DNA of 64,000 bases from Plazaster borealis (lineage: Eukaryota; Echinodermata; Asteroidea; Forcipulatida; Labidiasteridae), in the NCBI GenBank assembly GCA_021014325.1, contig CM037461.1, forward strand, positions 10,383,501 through 10,447,500, read 5' to 3'. Below are positions 54,864 through 64,000 of this stretch, piece by piece (position 1 is the first letter of the stretch; the number at the start of each line of letters is the position of its first letter). Position numbers and translations under genes: made by a program. The notes beneath the pieces were generated by a model that was not told the DNA's origin, did no database searches, and was given only the letters and a program-made list of their open reading frames with translations.

Positions 54864-55482
54864 TCAAGTAACAATTCTTCTAGTATCTGAATGTGCTTCT
54901 CCCACTCTGTGGATTAAAATATCATCTATGAAGTTGTCAACGTTTTCTAATCCATGCAAAAGAGATCTCATGATTCTGGTAAATGTTGCTGGTGCGTTAA
55001 CAAGTCCGAATGGCATAACTTTGAATTGGTACAATCCGTTCGGTGTTAAAAATTTTAGCCATTTTAGCTTTATCATCGACGTTGAGGGGAATTTGACAAT
55101 ATCCTTTACTTAAGTCAAATTTCGAGAAGTATTGGTCTTTAGACAATTTGCTGAATATTTCATCCGGATTAGGCAACGGCTCTGCGTCAAAGTTTGTCAA
55201 TTTGTTGATATTCCTGAAGTCTATACAAAATCTATTCGTTCCGTCTTTTTTCTTAACCAAAACTACAGGCGATGCATAAGGCGAATTTGAGGGTTCAACA
55301 ATGTTCATTTTCAACATGTCCTCAACTTCTTTATCTACTGCCTGTCTTAGTGCATAGGGTAACAGATACGGTTTAGATCTGACTGGTTCTGACGTGGTTA
55401 AAGTAATGCCGTGTTGACCAAGGTTTGTTTCACCTGGCAAATCGGTCATGACATCACTAAAACTACCTAAGATGCGTCTCAC
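54864..55482 (-). pseudogene. Reverse transcriptase region of pol
   Basis: The first frame (55482 to about 55055) has PSNSPYASPVVLVKKKDGTN, FCIDFRNINKLT and YFSKFDLSKGYCQI, the finger and first-Asp motifs. After a frame change near 55055 a second frame has FKVMPFGLVNAPATF and NFIDDILIH, the catalytic x-x-DD box (here FIDD). Copying the element's RNA into DNA is the role in intact relatives. The frame change, plus one at the junction with integrase, makes this copy inactive unless programmed shifting occurs. Confidence 0.9.
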
Positions 55483-56747
55483 TTGTTTTTTTTTTTATCC
55501 GATTCAAGTTTCGTACTTATGTGAACATCTGCAATAGTTTCGGTAGGGTTTAGCGCGGGTAGCATGATGACGTCTTCGTTGTCAGTCATGATATAATCGT
55601 CACTGATCTCTGATTCGGTTATTGGTTCTTCGCATTCGAGGATGGAGGCATTTGCGCATTCGATTAGACATCCGGTGGTCGCTTCAGTGTGAATGTACGC
55701 TGAATTATCTTCTGGTCTAGTTTGGTATTTCTTTAGCAAGTTGGCATGAAAAGTCTTAGACTTGCCGTTCAAGTCTACCGTTCCGATTTTCTCTAGTACG
55801 CGGAATGGTCCTTTCCATTGGAGTAAGAGCTTGTTTCTATCGGTCGGTAACAGGAGGAGTACGTAATCATCTACCTTAAATGATCTAGGGCGAGCCTTAC
55901 GGTCGTAATAGTGCTTTGCGTTTGCTGCGGCTTTAGTAAGTTCTTGATGTGCTAGGTCGCAAATACTTGCAGGACGTTCGGGTAGTTCAAGAACATACTG
56001 ATACGTTGTCTTCGTTTCGGGGTTGTCTATCGTACCGGTCCAAAGTTCCTTTAGTATTGCCATGGGGCCACGAACTGACCTTCCGTAGATTAACTCGAAC
56101 GGTGAAAACCCTAGGCTAGTTTGTGGAGTTTCACGATAGGCAAATAAGAGCAGCGCAAGGTATCTGTCCCAATCGCTTCGTCTATCAGCGCAAAGGCATT
56201 TCAACATTTGTTTGAGTGTGCTGTTGAAGCGTTCGACTAAGCCGTTACAGCTAGGATGGTACGGCGTGGTGGTTAATTGTCGAATAGATAAGATTCTACT
56301 GAGTTCTTTCATTAGTTCAGAGGTGAACTGTGACCCTTGGTCTGTGAGGATCTCACTAGGGACACCGACTCTAGAGAAGACATCTACCATAGCTTCTGCT
56401 ACTCTGGGTGTGTCAATGTATGGTAATGCAACTGCTTCAGGATACCTTGTCGCATAATCCACCAGAGTAACAATGTAGCGGTTCCCATTACCTGTTTTTG
56501 GATGGATGGGGCCTACTATATTGATTGCAATTCGCTTGAATGGGGTGTCAATGATGGGCATTTTGCCTAGCGGTACCTTTGCGACTCTGCCTTTTGTGAT
56601 AGTTCTTTGGCAGATGTCACATGACCTACAGTATCTTAAAATTTCGGAATGAATACCGGGCCAAAAGAAATTGCTCAAAACTTTGTCACTAGTCTTTTTG
56701 GTGCCTTGGTGGCCGCCTAAGATAGATTCGTGAGCCATTTTCATCAC
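55479..56747 (-). CDS. Integrase of the Gmr1-like element, full length
   Basis: About 422 residues. The N-terminal zinc domain has HESILGGHQG and CRSCDIC (HHCC). The core has Asp in TLVDYATRYPEA, Asp in LTDQGSQFTS and Glu in NGLVERFNSTL (DDE). The C-terminal GPY/F module is LLLQWKGPFRVLEKIG, followed by FHANLLKKY. An acidic tail follows. The frame ends in a Lys run encoded by 11 consecutive A; the reverse transcriptase frame begins at once in another phase. The segment upstream of 56121 belongs to the duplicated 1.28-kb unit. Confidence 0.9.
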   Translation of the reverse strand: MMKMAHESILGGHQGTKKTSDKVLSNFFWPGIHSEILRYCRSCDICQRTITKGRVAKVPLGKMPIIDTPFKRIAINIVGPIHPKTGNGNRYIVTLVDYATRYPEAVALPYIDTPRVAEAMVDVFSRVGVPSEILTDQGSQFTSELMKELSRILSIRQLTTTPYHPSCNGLVERFNSTLKQMLKCLCADRRSDWDRYLALLLFAYRETPQTSLGFSPFELIYGRSVRGPMAILKELWTGTIDNPETKTTYQYVLELPERPASICDLAHQELTKAAANAKHYYDRKARPRSFKVDDYVLLLLPTDRNKLLLQWKGPFRVLEKIGTVDLNGKSKTFHANLLKKYQTRPEDNSAYIHTEATTGCLIECANASILECEEPITESEISDDYIMTDNEDVIMLPALNPTETIADVHISTKLESDKKKNK

Positions 56748-58679
56748 GTGTGTTCTGAAATTCTGTGGAACAATCAGTTGGAGGATTGTTTCACCATGGT
56801 CATATTTTGGAGACTGAATTTCACGATAAATAAGACCATGTTGATTTAGGAAACGAGAGGTTCCGAATCGTGTAGACTTTTCATCACCACTCTGAACAAG
56901 TTCCCTAATTCAACTTAACGTGGGGTCTATAGTTTGTGCCTTTTGGATGTCATTTTGGTCAATTTCGGGTAGACCCGTTGGGACCTTCAGCTTCCTCGGA
57001 GGTTCGCCTTCAGCAAGCTTTTGAGATCGAGTTTGTACAGCACTAACTCCTACGTTGTTGTTAACACATGTGTGTTGTGGGCCAATGTTATCAGATGGAA
57101 ATTGGTCAACAACTTGTTTGAGCTTCCAGCTCGATTGGGTTCGGCTGGATTTCTAGCACCCTCTATATTGCCGATTATGACATCATAGACTGGTCTAGCC
57201 ATACATAAGGCTTCAACTTGACCTACATAGAAAGGTGAGTCGATATCTATCATAGCCACTGGAGTGGTTCTAACTGTCCCATCTACTAGTACGCATGATT
57301 TTGTCTGTCCTGTGTACTGATCAGGAAGAACTAAATTCTTGCGCATCACTACACCGCTACATCCACTGTCACGTAGAACAGAACCAATTTGTCCATTTAT
57401 TTGTGGAGTTTCACGATAGGCAAATAAGAGCAGCGCAAGGTATCTGTCCCAATCGCTTCGTCTATCAGCGCAAAGGCATTTCAACATTTGTTTGAGTGTG
57501 CTGTTGAAGCGTTCGACTAAGCCGTTACAGCTAGGATGGTACGGCGTGGTGGTTAATTGTCGAATAGATAAGATTCTACTGAGTTCTTTCATTAGTTCAG
57601 AGGTGAACTGTGACCCTTGGTCTGTGAGGATCTCACTAGGGACACCGACTCTAGAGAAGACATCTACCATAGCTTCTGCTACTCTGGGTGTGTCAATGTA
57701 TGGTAATGCAACTGCTTCAGGATACCTTGTCGCATAATCCACCAGAGTAACAATGTAGCGGTTCCCATTACCTGTTTTTGGATGGATGGGGCCTACTATA
57801 TTGATTGCAATTCGCTTGAATGGGGTGTCAATGATGGGCATTTTGCCTAGCGGTACCTTTGCGACTCTGCCTTTTGTGATAGTTCTTTGGCAGATGTCAC
57901 ATGACCTACAGTATCTTAAAATTTCGGAATGAATACCGGGCCAAAAGAAATTGCTCAAAACTTTGTCACTAGTCTTTTTGGTGCCTTGGTGGCCGCCTAA
58001 GATAGATTCGTGAGCCATTTTCATCACGTGTGTTCTGAAATTCTGTGGAACAATCAGTTGGAGGATTGTTTCACCATGGTCATATTTTGGAGACTGAATT
58101 TCACGATAAATAAGACCATGTTGATTTAGGAAACGAGAGGTTCGAATCGTGTAGACTTTTCATCACCACTCTGAACAAGTTCCCTAATTCAACTTAACGT
58201 GGGGTCTATAGTTTGTGCCTTTTGGATGTCATTTTGGTCAATTTCGGGTAGACCCGTTGGGACCTTCAGCTTCCTCGGAGGTTCGCCTTCAGCAAGCTTT
58301 TGAGATCGAGTTTGTACAGCACTAACTCCTACGTTGTTGTTAACACATGTGTGTTGTGGGCCAATGTTATCAGATGGAAATTGGTCAACAACTTGTTTGA
58401 GCTTCCAGCTCGATTGGGTTCGGCTGGATTTCTAGCACCCTCTATATTGCCGATTATGACATCATAGACTGGTCTAGCCATACATAAGGCTTCAACTTGA
58501 CCTACATAGAAAGGTGAGTCGATATCTATCATAGCCACTGGAGTGGTTCTAACTGTCCCATCTACTAGTACGCATGATTTTGTCTGTCCTGTGTACTGAT
58601 CAGGAAGAACTAAATTCTTGCGCATCACTACACCGCTACATCCACTGTCACGTAGAACAGAACCAATTTGTCCATTTAT
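56121..58679 (-). repeat. 1.28-kb tandem duplication in pol
   Basis: 56121-57400 and 57401-58679 are the same sequence, identical wherever I compared them except for one base ('gttccgaatcg' against 'gttcgaatcg' near 56864/58142). The junction is 'tccatttat|ttgtggagtt'. It spans the end of protease and most of integrase. Near identity means it is much younger than the LTR divergence, or is an assembly artefact. Confidence 0.95.
57050..58027 (-). pseudogene. Chimeric integrase-protease ORF made by tandem duplication
   Basis: 325 residues. The first ~209 repeat the integrase start (zinc domain and most of the DDE core) up to FAYRETPQ. At 57401 the sequence jumps, in frame, to the protease segment INGQIGSVLRDSGCSGVV. 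Both parts are also present elsewhere in the element, so this ORF is a by-product of the 1.28-kb duplication. It lacks the integrase C-terminal module. Confidence 0.85.
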
Positions 58680-58970
58680 CATGCCTTTTGAGACTGGCAT
58701 GCCTTGAACATCTTTACTTCTACATGCGGCACTCATAATTGGTAATGTGTGTCTGCATTCGAGATGTACTGACCCATTCTGGATGCAACATTCGGATAGT
58801 GCGCTAGGGAGAGTTGGCGCAGTTATCGTGCATGCAACTGTTTCAGGTGAAAGAAACTGGGTTTCTTCAGAATCCTGTCTGCCTTGCTGGTCACTCTCTC
58901 TAAATGTACTAGATTCGCCCTCAGGATCTTCGGTGAGCACTTTGACTAACGCTGATGTTATAGCATTCAC
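58329..58970 (-). CDS. Protease region of the Gmr1-like element
   Basis: 213 residues. A variable start (acidic, with several Cys) precedes VLRDSGCSGVVMRKNLV, where D-S-G is the retropepsin active site, then VAMIDIDSPFYVG and ARPVYDVIIGN, the hydrophobic flap and the usual D-V-I-I-G closing block. In intact elements it cuts the gag-pol polyprotein. Its second copy lies at about 57050-57400. Confidence 0.8.
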   Translation of the reverse strand: MNAITSALVKVLTEDPEGESSTFRESDQQGRQDSEETQFLSPETVACTITAPTLPSALSECCIQNGSVHLECRHTLPIMSAACRSKDVQGMPVSKGMINGQIGSVLRDSGCSGVVMRKNLVLPDQYTGQTKSCVLVDGTVRTTPVAMIDIDSPFYVGQVEALCMARPVYDVIIGNIEGARNPAEPNRAGSSNKLLTNFHLITLAHNTHVLTTT

Positions 58971-59160
58971 AACCTTTGCTAAGCGTGAGTTTCAATGAGG
59001 GCATCCCAGCTAACACAATACGTTGTTATAACGTTGCACAACATTGTGATTAGGTTGCAATTTGGTTGGTGGGATGACAACGTTTTGACTACGTTGCAAG
59101 AACGTCAGATCTTAACATGATCTTCAACCAATGTTGTACATTGGTTGCATGTTGGTAATT

Positions 59161-59760
59161 TATGCAACGTTACCGAAAGATTTTATATGTAACGTGTTCA
59201 CAACATTGTATTTTGGTATTATTACAACGTAGTATTTAAGTTAAGGCAACAACGTTGTCGATAAGTTATATTTTGGTCTTAATAAAATGTAGTAAACATG
59301 TTGTGACGAGAACGTTGTCTGCACGTTGTATTTTGGTTTTATCAAAACGTCATATTTAAATCGCGGCGGTCACGTTGTCTTGACGTTGTATTTTGGTAAC
59401 AGTAAAACATAGTAATTAGGTTGTGACGAGCACGTTGTCTACACGTTGTATTTTGGTAACATTAAAATGTAGTAATTGGTTTGTGACGAGCACGTTGTCT
59501 ACACGTTGTATTTTGGTAACAATAAAACGTAGTAATCATGTTGTGACGAGCACGTTGTCTGCACGTTTCATTTTGGTTTTATCAAAACGTCATATTTAAA
59601 TCGCGGTGGTCACGTTGTCTACACGTTGTATTTTGGTAACATTAAAATGGAGTAATTAGGTTGTGATGAGCACGTTGTCTGCACGTTGTAATTTGGTTTT
59701 ATCAAAACGTCATATTTAAATCGCGGCGGTCACGTTGTCTTGACGTTGTATTTTGGTATT
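59161..59760 (+). repeat. 60-bp-period array, ten copies
   Basis: Ten successive 60-base units follow the pattern '(a)taaaacgt agtaatta-- ttgtgacgag cacgttgtct -cacgttgta ttttggt---' with no insertion or deletion across about 600 bases. There are two unit types, one with 'agtaat...ttgtgacgag' and one with 'catatttaaatcgcggcggt', in an irregular order. Similarity decays at both edges. Confidence 0.9.
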
Positions 59761-59995
59761 GCAAAGAAAAAAGTAGCCTACTATTCAAGTTGTGACAACT
59801 ACGTTGCCTCAACCTCCAAACGTATATTGTAACCATCACGCTGTGGCCTTGTAATTTTATCACAGCGTAGTATCTTTGTTTTTACCATCACGTTGTGACA
59901 TTAGTTTAATTTCAACGTACATAGTATTTATGTTTTGACCATGACATCGTATGGCGTTGTATTTAAGTTTGTATTGGCGATGTTTAGACCATGAG

Positions 59996-60813
59996 TTGAA
60001 TAGTTCAAGCAGCTCGTTCGGTTTTGGAAGACATTTATTAGCTAACAACTATTGGTAGGCCTAATGTTTGACATTGCAAACAATGTTTGTTCTCAATTTA
60101 GTTTTTTATACTGGTTGTCACAAATAAAATAGGCACTTGAGGAACGGCGTTGCTATCACAATGGCATTTAATGATCAATCTGAATAGTACTAATCATTAG
60201 TTGCATTTAATTCAGCTTATTGTGTCAAGCACAATGCGCCGGTGTGGGAGAAATTCGATTCTACCCCCCCAACCTGTACAGCGGCATTCCAAGCTGTATA
60301 TAGAATCTTCTAGAGAAACATTTACACTTGATAGGATTTTCTATCCTCACTTCGGCCGTTTTGTCCCCCGCTAAAAACTTCCTCTAAAACCATTGTGTTG
60401 AATAGTTCAAGCAGCTCGATCGTTGGGATGGTTTTGGAGGACATTTATTAGCTAACAACTAATGGTAGGCCTAATGTTTGACATCTCAAACAATGTTTGT
60501 TGTCAATTTAGTTTTTTATATCGGTTTTCATAAATAAAATAGGCACTTGAGGAGCGGCATTGCTATCACATTGGCATTTAATGATCAATCTGAATAGTAC
60601 TAATAATTAGTTGCACTTAATTGAGCTTATTGTGTCAAGTAGCAGTGCGCCGGTATGGGAGAGATTCGATTCTATTGCCCCCCCCCCCACCACCTCCTGT
60701 ACAGCGGCATTCCAAGTCGTAGATAGAATCTTCTAGAGAGACCTTTTCCCTTGATAGGATTTTCTATCCTCACTTAGGCCGTTTTGTCCCCCGCTAAAAA
60801 CTTCCTCTAAAAC
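59996..60813 (+). repeat. ~400-bp direct duplication
   Basis: 59996-60390 and 60398-60813 both start 'ttgaatagttcaagcagctc' and end 'aaaaacttcctctaaaac'. They are about 95% alike with small indels, including a longer C run in copy 2. They lie inside the 2.9-kb TIR element, after the 60-bp array. Confidence 0.9.
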
Positions 60814-61880
60814 AAAAATTTGCTTCTTAAATTCAAGACACTCAAAGTTTGTAGTACTTTTGGGTAGGCCTACCACTAATGTGTTTTGTTCAGTTTTGAA
60901 GAACAAATTAAAGACCTACGTTTCCGCTCAGGTACGCTCAACTTGCCGCATTAACCAGCGTGCGGAATGCTGCATGTCTATTACAAATTAATATGACAAC
61001 GTCATGACAACGTAAATATCACATATGCAAATTAGTAGATTGGGCTTAGAAGTTGCACAATTCCTACAAAATATTTTACGAAATTTACCAAATTTATGAA
61101 TGAGGTGTACTGGTTTCTTCTTGTAATTGTCTAAACTATCAGAGGATCATATGGACAAATAAAATTCAGTAACTAAACATGTAATTTTATATTCAGAAAT
61201 ATTATTAAAATGGAAAGAATTAAAAACAATAAACACCCATGACTGCCAAAATCGGGAAATCGGGTTGTATATATAGTACATGCTGTATGATGTATAGTGT
61301 ACAGGTGCAGTGAAGTCAGGTAACGGCAACGTGTAGTAGGGACCTAACCATGGTAAGTTTGTATATAAGTAATTCATTGATCATGTTGACATATCAATTA
61401 ACAATATTCATGAAACTATTTTATAATTAACTGATATAGCAAACAATAACTTAATATTGGGCTGATGTTCTGACAACGTCCAGGGTACTAGAAAAAAATA
61501 CGTTGTTGCAACATTATTTTTAATTGATTATTTACAACAAGACAACGTTGTGTATACGTGCCAACAATGTCGTCGTTTCGTTGCATCATTACGTTCTAAA
61601 GACGTACAGGGGAGTCGACAAAGATTCGTTGCTACAACGTTACTTAGATAACGGTATAACAACCAAACAAACACGCTCTGGGAACGTTGCTGCAACGTTT
61701 GTATAAGTTGTCATGAGGTCACTGGAAACGTGTCTTAAACGTACCAACAACGTGGTTGTTACGTTGCGTTATTACGTTCGGAAGACGTGTAGGGGAGTCG
61801 ACAAAGTTCCGTAGTCACAATGTTATATTCATAACGTTACTTACACCAAAGTCTGACTTCATTACAATGTTGTGAGAACG

Positions 61881-62906
61881 TCAAATTGTTAGCTGGGATT
61901 CGCGTGCAAAGTGTCCTGGTTTATGGCAAAGATAGCATGTTCTCGACAGCGGTTGACTATAATTTGCATGAGGCAATTGTGATGGAGCCGCACCATGCGA
62001 ACCTGCTCTATCAAATCGTGTTGCGTGCGTTCTTGATGGGTAAGTGCACGGCTGCTGTGATTGAGTTCGAAGGTGTTGTTGCATGGGTCTCTGATTCATT
62101 TGTGCAGGTTGTTTTCTTACTAGGCTTAAATGATCACCAAACCCGCTGTGAGCCTCAGAATACTGCTCTGCGTATTGCGCCATTTCTTGAACGGTCGGAG
62201 GTTTGCGTTCCTTAAGAAACGTCGCCAGCTCATTGTTACAACTATTAAGGAATTGTTCTCTTAGAAAGAGATCTTTCAGCCCTTCATAACTTTTCTCAGT
62301 CCTTGCCATGTCTACCCATCTAGAGAGTAAGTTATCTAGTCGCACTGAGTACTGTGGAGCGGTCTCTCCGCGCTCGGGTTTAACTCTTCTAAAATTCACG
62401 CGGAACCCGTGTTCTGTAAGGTGGAATCGTTTTAGAAGAGCGTCCTTGAGTGTGTCATAATTGGAAACATCGTTCAACGACAATCTTGAATAAACTTCTA
62501 AGGCCTTTCCTTTAAGTAGCGCGCTGAGGTTTACCGCCCATTCTTTCTCATGCCATTCTTGTGAAACTGCGTAGCGTTCAAAGCGCTGTAGATAAGCATC
62601 TAAATCGTCCAACGCTTCATTGAATGCGGGTAACTTAGGGGCGCGTGCCTTAAGACGGGAATGACCGTTGCCAGAGTCGCTGCTTACACTAGATCTTCTA
62701 GCCGTTTCTAACTTAACTTGCAATTCTATCTGTTCTTTATCAGTTCTCCGCAAATCTAATTGGTGTGCGCGTTCATCGCGTGCTACTCTTTCATTGTCCT
62801 TACGCAGCCTTTCTCTCTCTGTACACACAAACTCAAGCAACTCTCTCCCCTCTAAGCCACAATCTTTACCAAGGGTGGTCAACTTTATCTCAGCACTCAC
62901 TTCCAT
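61881..62906 (-). CDS. Gag of the Gmr1-like element, truncated at the zinc knuckle
   Basis: From Met at 62906 (MEVSAEIKLTTLG): a charged coiled-coil-like N-terminus (RERLRKDNERVARDERAHQL), then a capsid-like domain whose last part (LLKRFHLTEHGFRVNFRRVK, LDNLLSRWVDMA, FLREQFLNSC) resembles the SCAN domain. A Gln-rich spacer and the zinc knuckle start CYLCHKPGHFARE follow. The frame could begin 49 codons earlier at 63053 but that part is hydrophobic and out of character. The 2.9-kb TIR element is inserted within the codon that should supply the fourth knuckle ligand (C-x2-C-x4-H-x4-C), so the last residues are read from the insert. Confidence 0.85.
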   Translation of the reverse strand: MEVSAEIKLTTLGKDCGLEGRELLEFVCTERERLRKDNERVARDERAHQLDLRRTDKEQIELQVKLETARRSSVSSDSGNGHSRLKARAPKLPAFNEALDDLDAYLQRFERYAVSQEWHEKEWAVNLSALLKGKALEVYSRLSLNDVSNYDTLKDALLKRFHLTEHGFRVNFRRVKPERGETAPQYSVRLDNLLSRWVDMARTEKSYEGLKDLFLREQFLNSCNNELATFLKERKPPTVQEMAQYAEQYSEAHSGFGDHLSLVRKQPAQMNQRPMQQHLRTQSQQPCTYPSRTHATRFDRAGSHGAAPSQLPHANYSQPLSRTCYLCHKPGHFARESQLTI

Positions 62907-63144
62907 TATACTCACAAGTACCAACTTACAAGAAGACCCTGAAGCCACTGGTGGTGATTGATTTGTACAAGGGAAGGGGAAATAGCAACACTGAGCCTGC
63001 AGACAAAAGGTAAAACAAAATGAAACTAACAACTGCCACATAGCATTCATCAATTAATTTATACAAAATCAATATCAATCAGGAAATCTTGTGTTGAACT
63101 TAGCTTAATAATTGGTCTCTGAATTTTCTATAATTTCTTCAATC

Positions 63145-63161
63145 TCCCGGACAAGCCCCCA
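63145..63161 (-). promoter_or_regulatory. Primer binding site, tRNA-Pro-like
   Basis: TGGGGGCTTGTCCGGGA on the minus strand, four bases inside the 5' LTR end, matches the known tRNA-Pro primer site of other LTR elements at 16 of 17 positions. This is where the tRNA that starts cDNA synthesis would pair. Confidence 0.75.
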
Positions 63162-63165
63162 TAAA

Positions 63166-64000
63166 TGTCAGCAGTTCCGATAGTTTCATTTATAACCTCG
63201 TTAGGGTTTGAGCCCGGGTAAATTTAATAAAGTGACGACTGAAGAAACGACAATGGTTGAGACTAGATTAACTTTAGACGTTGTATTTACATAACTATTT
63301 ACAGCATGCAGTGGGTATATTCAAATTAATATGGTTACCTAAACCCACAACCAATAGTGATACTTATACAATTGGCTGAATTATCAACTTAAATTTACTT
63401 CATTCTAAACATCCACTTCTAAACTTCTAAGGTACTGGTTTACTTATCCAGTAATTCCAATCAATTATCCAATCAAAATGTCCACTCAAATAATACAATG
63501 ATGCTCCAAATATTACGGTTAGCTCGTCTCACAGCACAGTGACGCCAAAATGATTGTGCGTTGTGTATAGCCTCCGTCTCGGGAGTTATGCGGCCCCTCG
63601 ACTTGAAGATTCATCAAGGATGGAGAGTTATGGCGGGAAGAGTGAAGCCCCAAATAATGGCCATCTAAACAGTAAAAGTATAACCAAATCCTTGCAAGCT
63701 TCGTGGATATATCATAACATAAATCATACAGTGAATGAAGGACATTTAACAAAACAGTAACTAGAACTAATCTCCGTAAAATCTTTAGATCTTCTCAATC
63801 TCCTTTTGCCAACATGGGAATAAACTTCATAGTTATCAATCTCCAATTATCTAATGATGTCTGCCCATTCAAAAATGCCTATGCCAACATGTAACTTTAG
63901 CAGAATATCATAGTGTCCAGTTTTCTTTACACATCAAGAAAATATCGTAATCAATCATTAGACAAACTTACGGTTATTGTGTGGGCGAATTCCTTATGGT
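63166..64000 (-). repeat. 5' LTR of the Gmr1-like element (cut by window end)
   Basis: Starts TGTCAGCAGTTCCGATAG and follows the 3' LTR to the last base of the window. By comparison with the other LTR it should extend roughly 650 bases further. The promoter should be in this LTR; I could not place a TATA box with confidence. Confidence 0.9.

Larger units (their letters stand above)
59005..61897. mobile_element. 2.9-kb TIR element inserted in gag
   Basis: CCCAGCTAACA at 59005 and TGTTAGCTGGG ending at 61897 are perfect terminal repeats, with subterminal ACGTTGT/ACAACGT words at both ends. AT flanks both sides (59003-59004, 61898-61899), a 2-bp target duplication. It carries no recognisable transposase, a 60-bp-period array, and a ~400-bp direct duplication. 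The superfamily is uncertain. Confidence 0.85.
52624..64000 (-). mobile_element. Gmr1-like Ty3/Gypsy LTR retrotransposon, continues past the window
   Basis: Order on the minus strand: LTR (63166 to beyond 64000), primer site, gag (62906-61881), protease, integrase, reverse transcriptase, RNase H, polypurine tract, LTR (54099-52624). Integrase before reverse transcriptase, together with a Gypsy-type GPY/F integrase and a SCAN-like gag, is diagnostic of Gmr1-like elements. The copy is inactive: a TIR element interrupts gag, a 1.28-kb tandem duplication disrupts pol, and stops or frame changes affect reverse transcriptase and RNase H. It is inserted in the coding sequence of a Tnp2-like gene. 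Confidence 0.85.

Noticed and set aside
62906..63053. Gag start at the upstream Met (63053)
   Set aside because: The extra 49 residues are hydrophobic and Cys-rich, unlike gag N-termini; Met at 62906 begins a normal charged start.

Overview
This is a eukaryotic nuclear window: about 60% A+T, intron-rich genes with GT-AG splice sites, no operons or tRNA/rRNA genes, and a dense, nested load of transposons. Several foldback MITEs, tRNA-headed SINEs and L2/CR1-type LINE tails have sequences I associate with marine deuterostomes, so an echinoderm (sea star or sea cucumber type) is the best guess. That is an inference; no marker gene fixes the species.

Layout. 1-7.3 kb: mostly non-coding, with a 256-bp tandem duplication, a CRE-bearing promoter-like spot, two dead LINE 3' ends and a run of repeated 33-bp microexon-like cassettes. 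7.3-7.8 kb: a striking GGC/CGCGAC simple-sequence island. 8.3-11.2 kb (minus): a decayed multi-exon gene of transposase-like appearance, cut by a foldback MITE. 11.8-16.5 kb (plus): a hAT-derived ZNF862-like gene with clean splice phases but several lesions. 18.0-21.3 kb: 5'-truncated Ty3/Gypsy element (integrase plus a small extra ORF). 21.4-24.2 kb: LINE, SINE and the first 53-bp palindromic satellite array. 24.8-31.9 kb (plus): the only gene here that looks intact, an eight-exon RING-finger protein of 448 residues. 32-42.9 kb: an old segmental duplication, MITEs and foldback elements, no convincing gene. 43.1-44.3 kb (minus): an integrase-core gene with a single in-frame stop. 45.6-46.6 kb: second satellite array, inverted relative to the first. 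47-49.9 kb (minus): exons of a SAMD3-like family. 50.1-52.6 kb (minus): a Tnp2-like transposase gene, itself broken. 52.6-64 kb (minus): an LTR retrotransposon inserted in that gene, reaching past the window edge.

The most informative object is that last element. Read 5' to 3' on the minus strand it is LTR, tRNA-Pro-like primer site, gag with a SCAN-like capsid region, protease, integrase, reverse transcriptase, RNase H, polypurine tract, LTR. Integrase before reverse transcriptase is the Copia order, yet the enzymes are Gypsy-type (GPY/F module); this is the Gmr1-like arrangement. It carries a 1.28-kb internal tandem duplication and, in gag, a 2.9-kb TIR element with 60-bp-period repeats, giving a three-level nest: Tnp2-like gene, then LTR element, then TIR element.

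No bacterial system, CRISPR array or viral genome is visible. The candidates for something undescribed are the inverted pair of double-palindrome satellites, the microexon cassettes, and the 60-bp-period TIR element. All family names are from memory of protein motifs; no database was searched.
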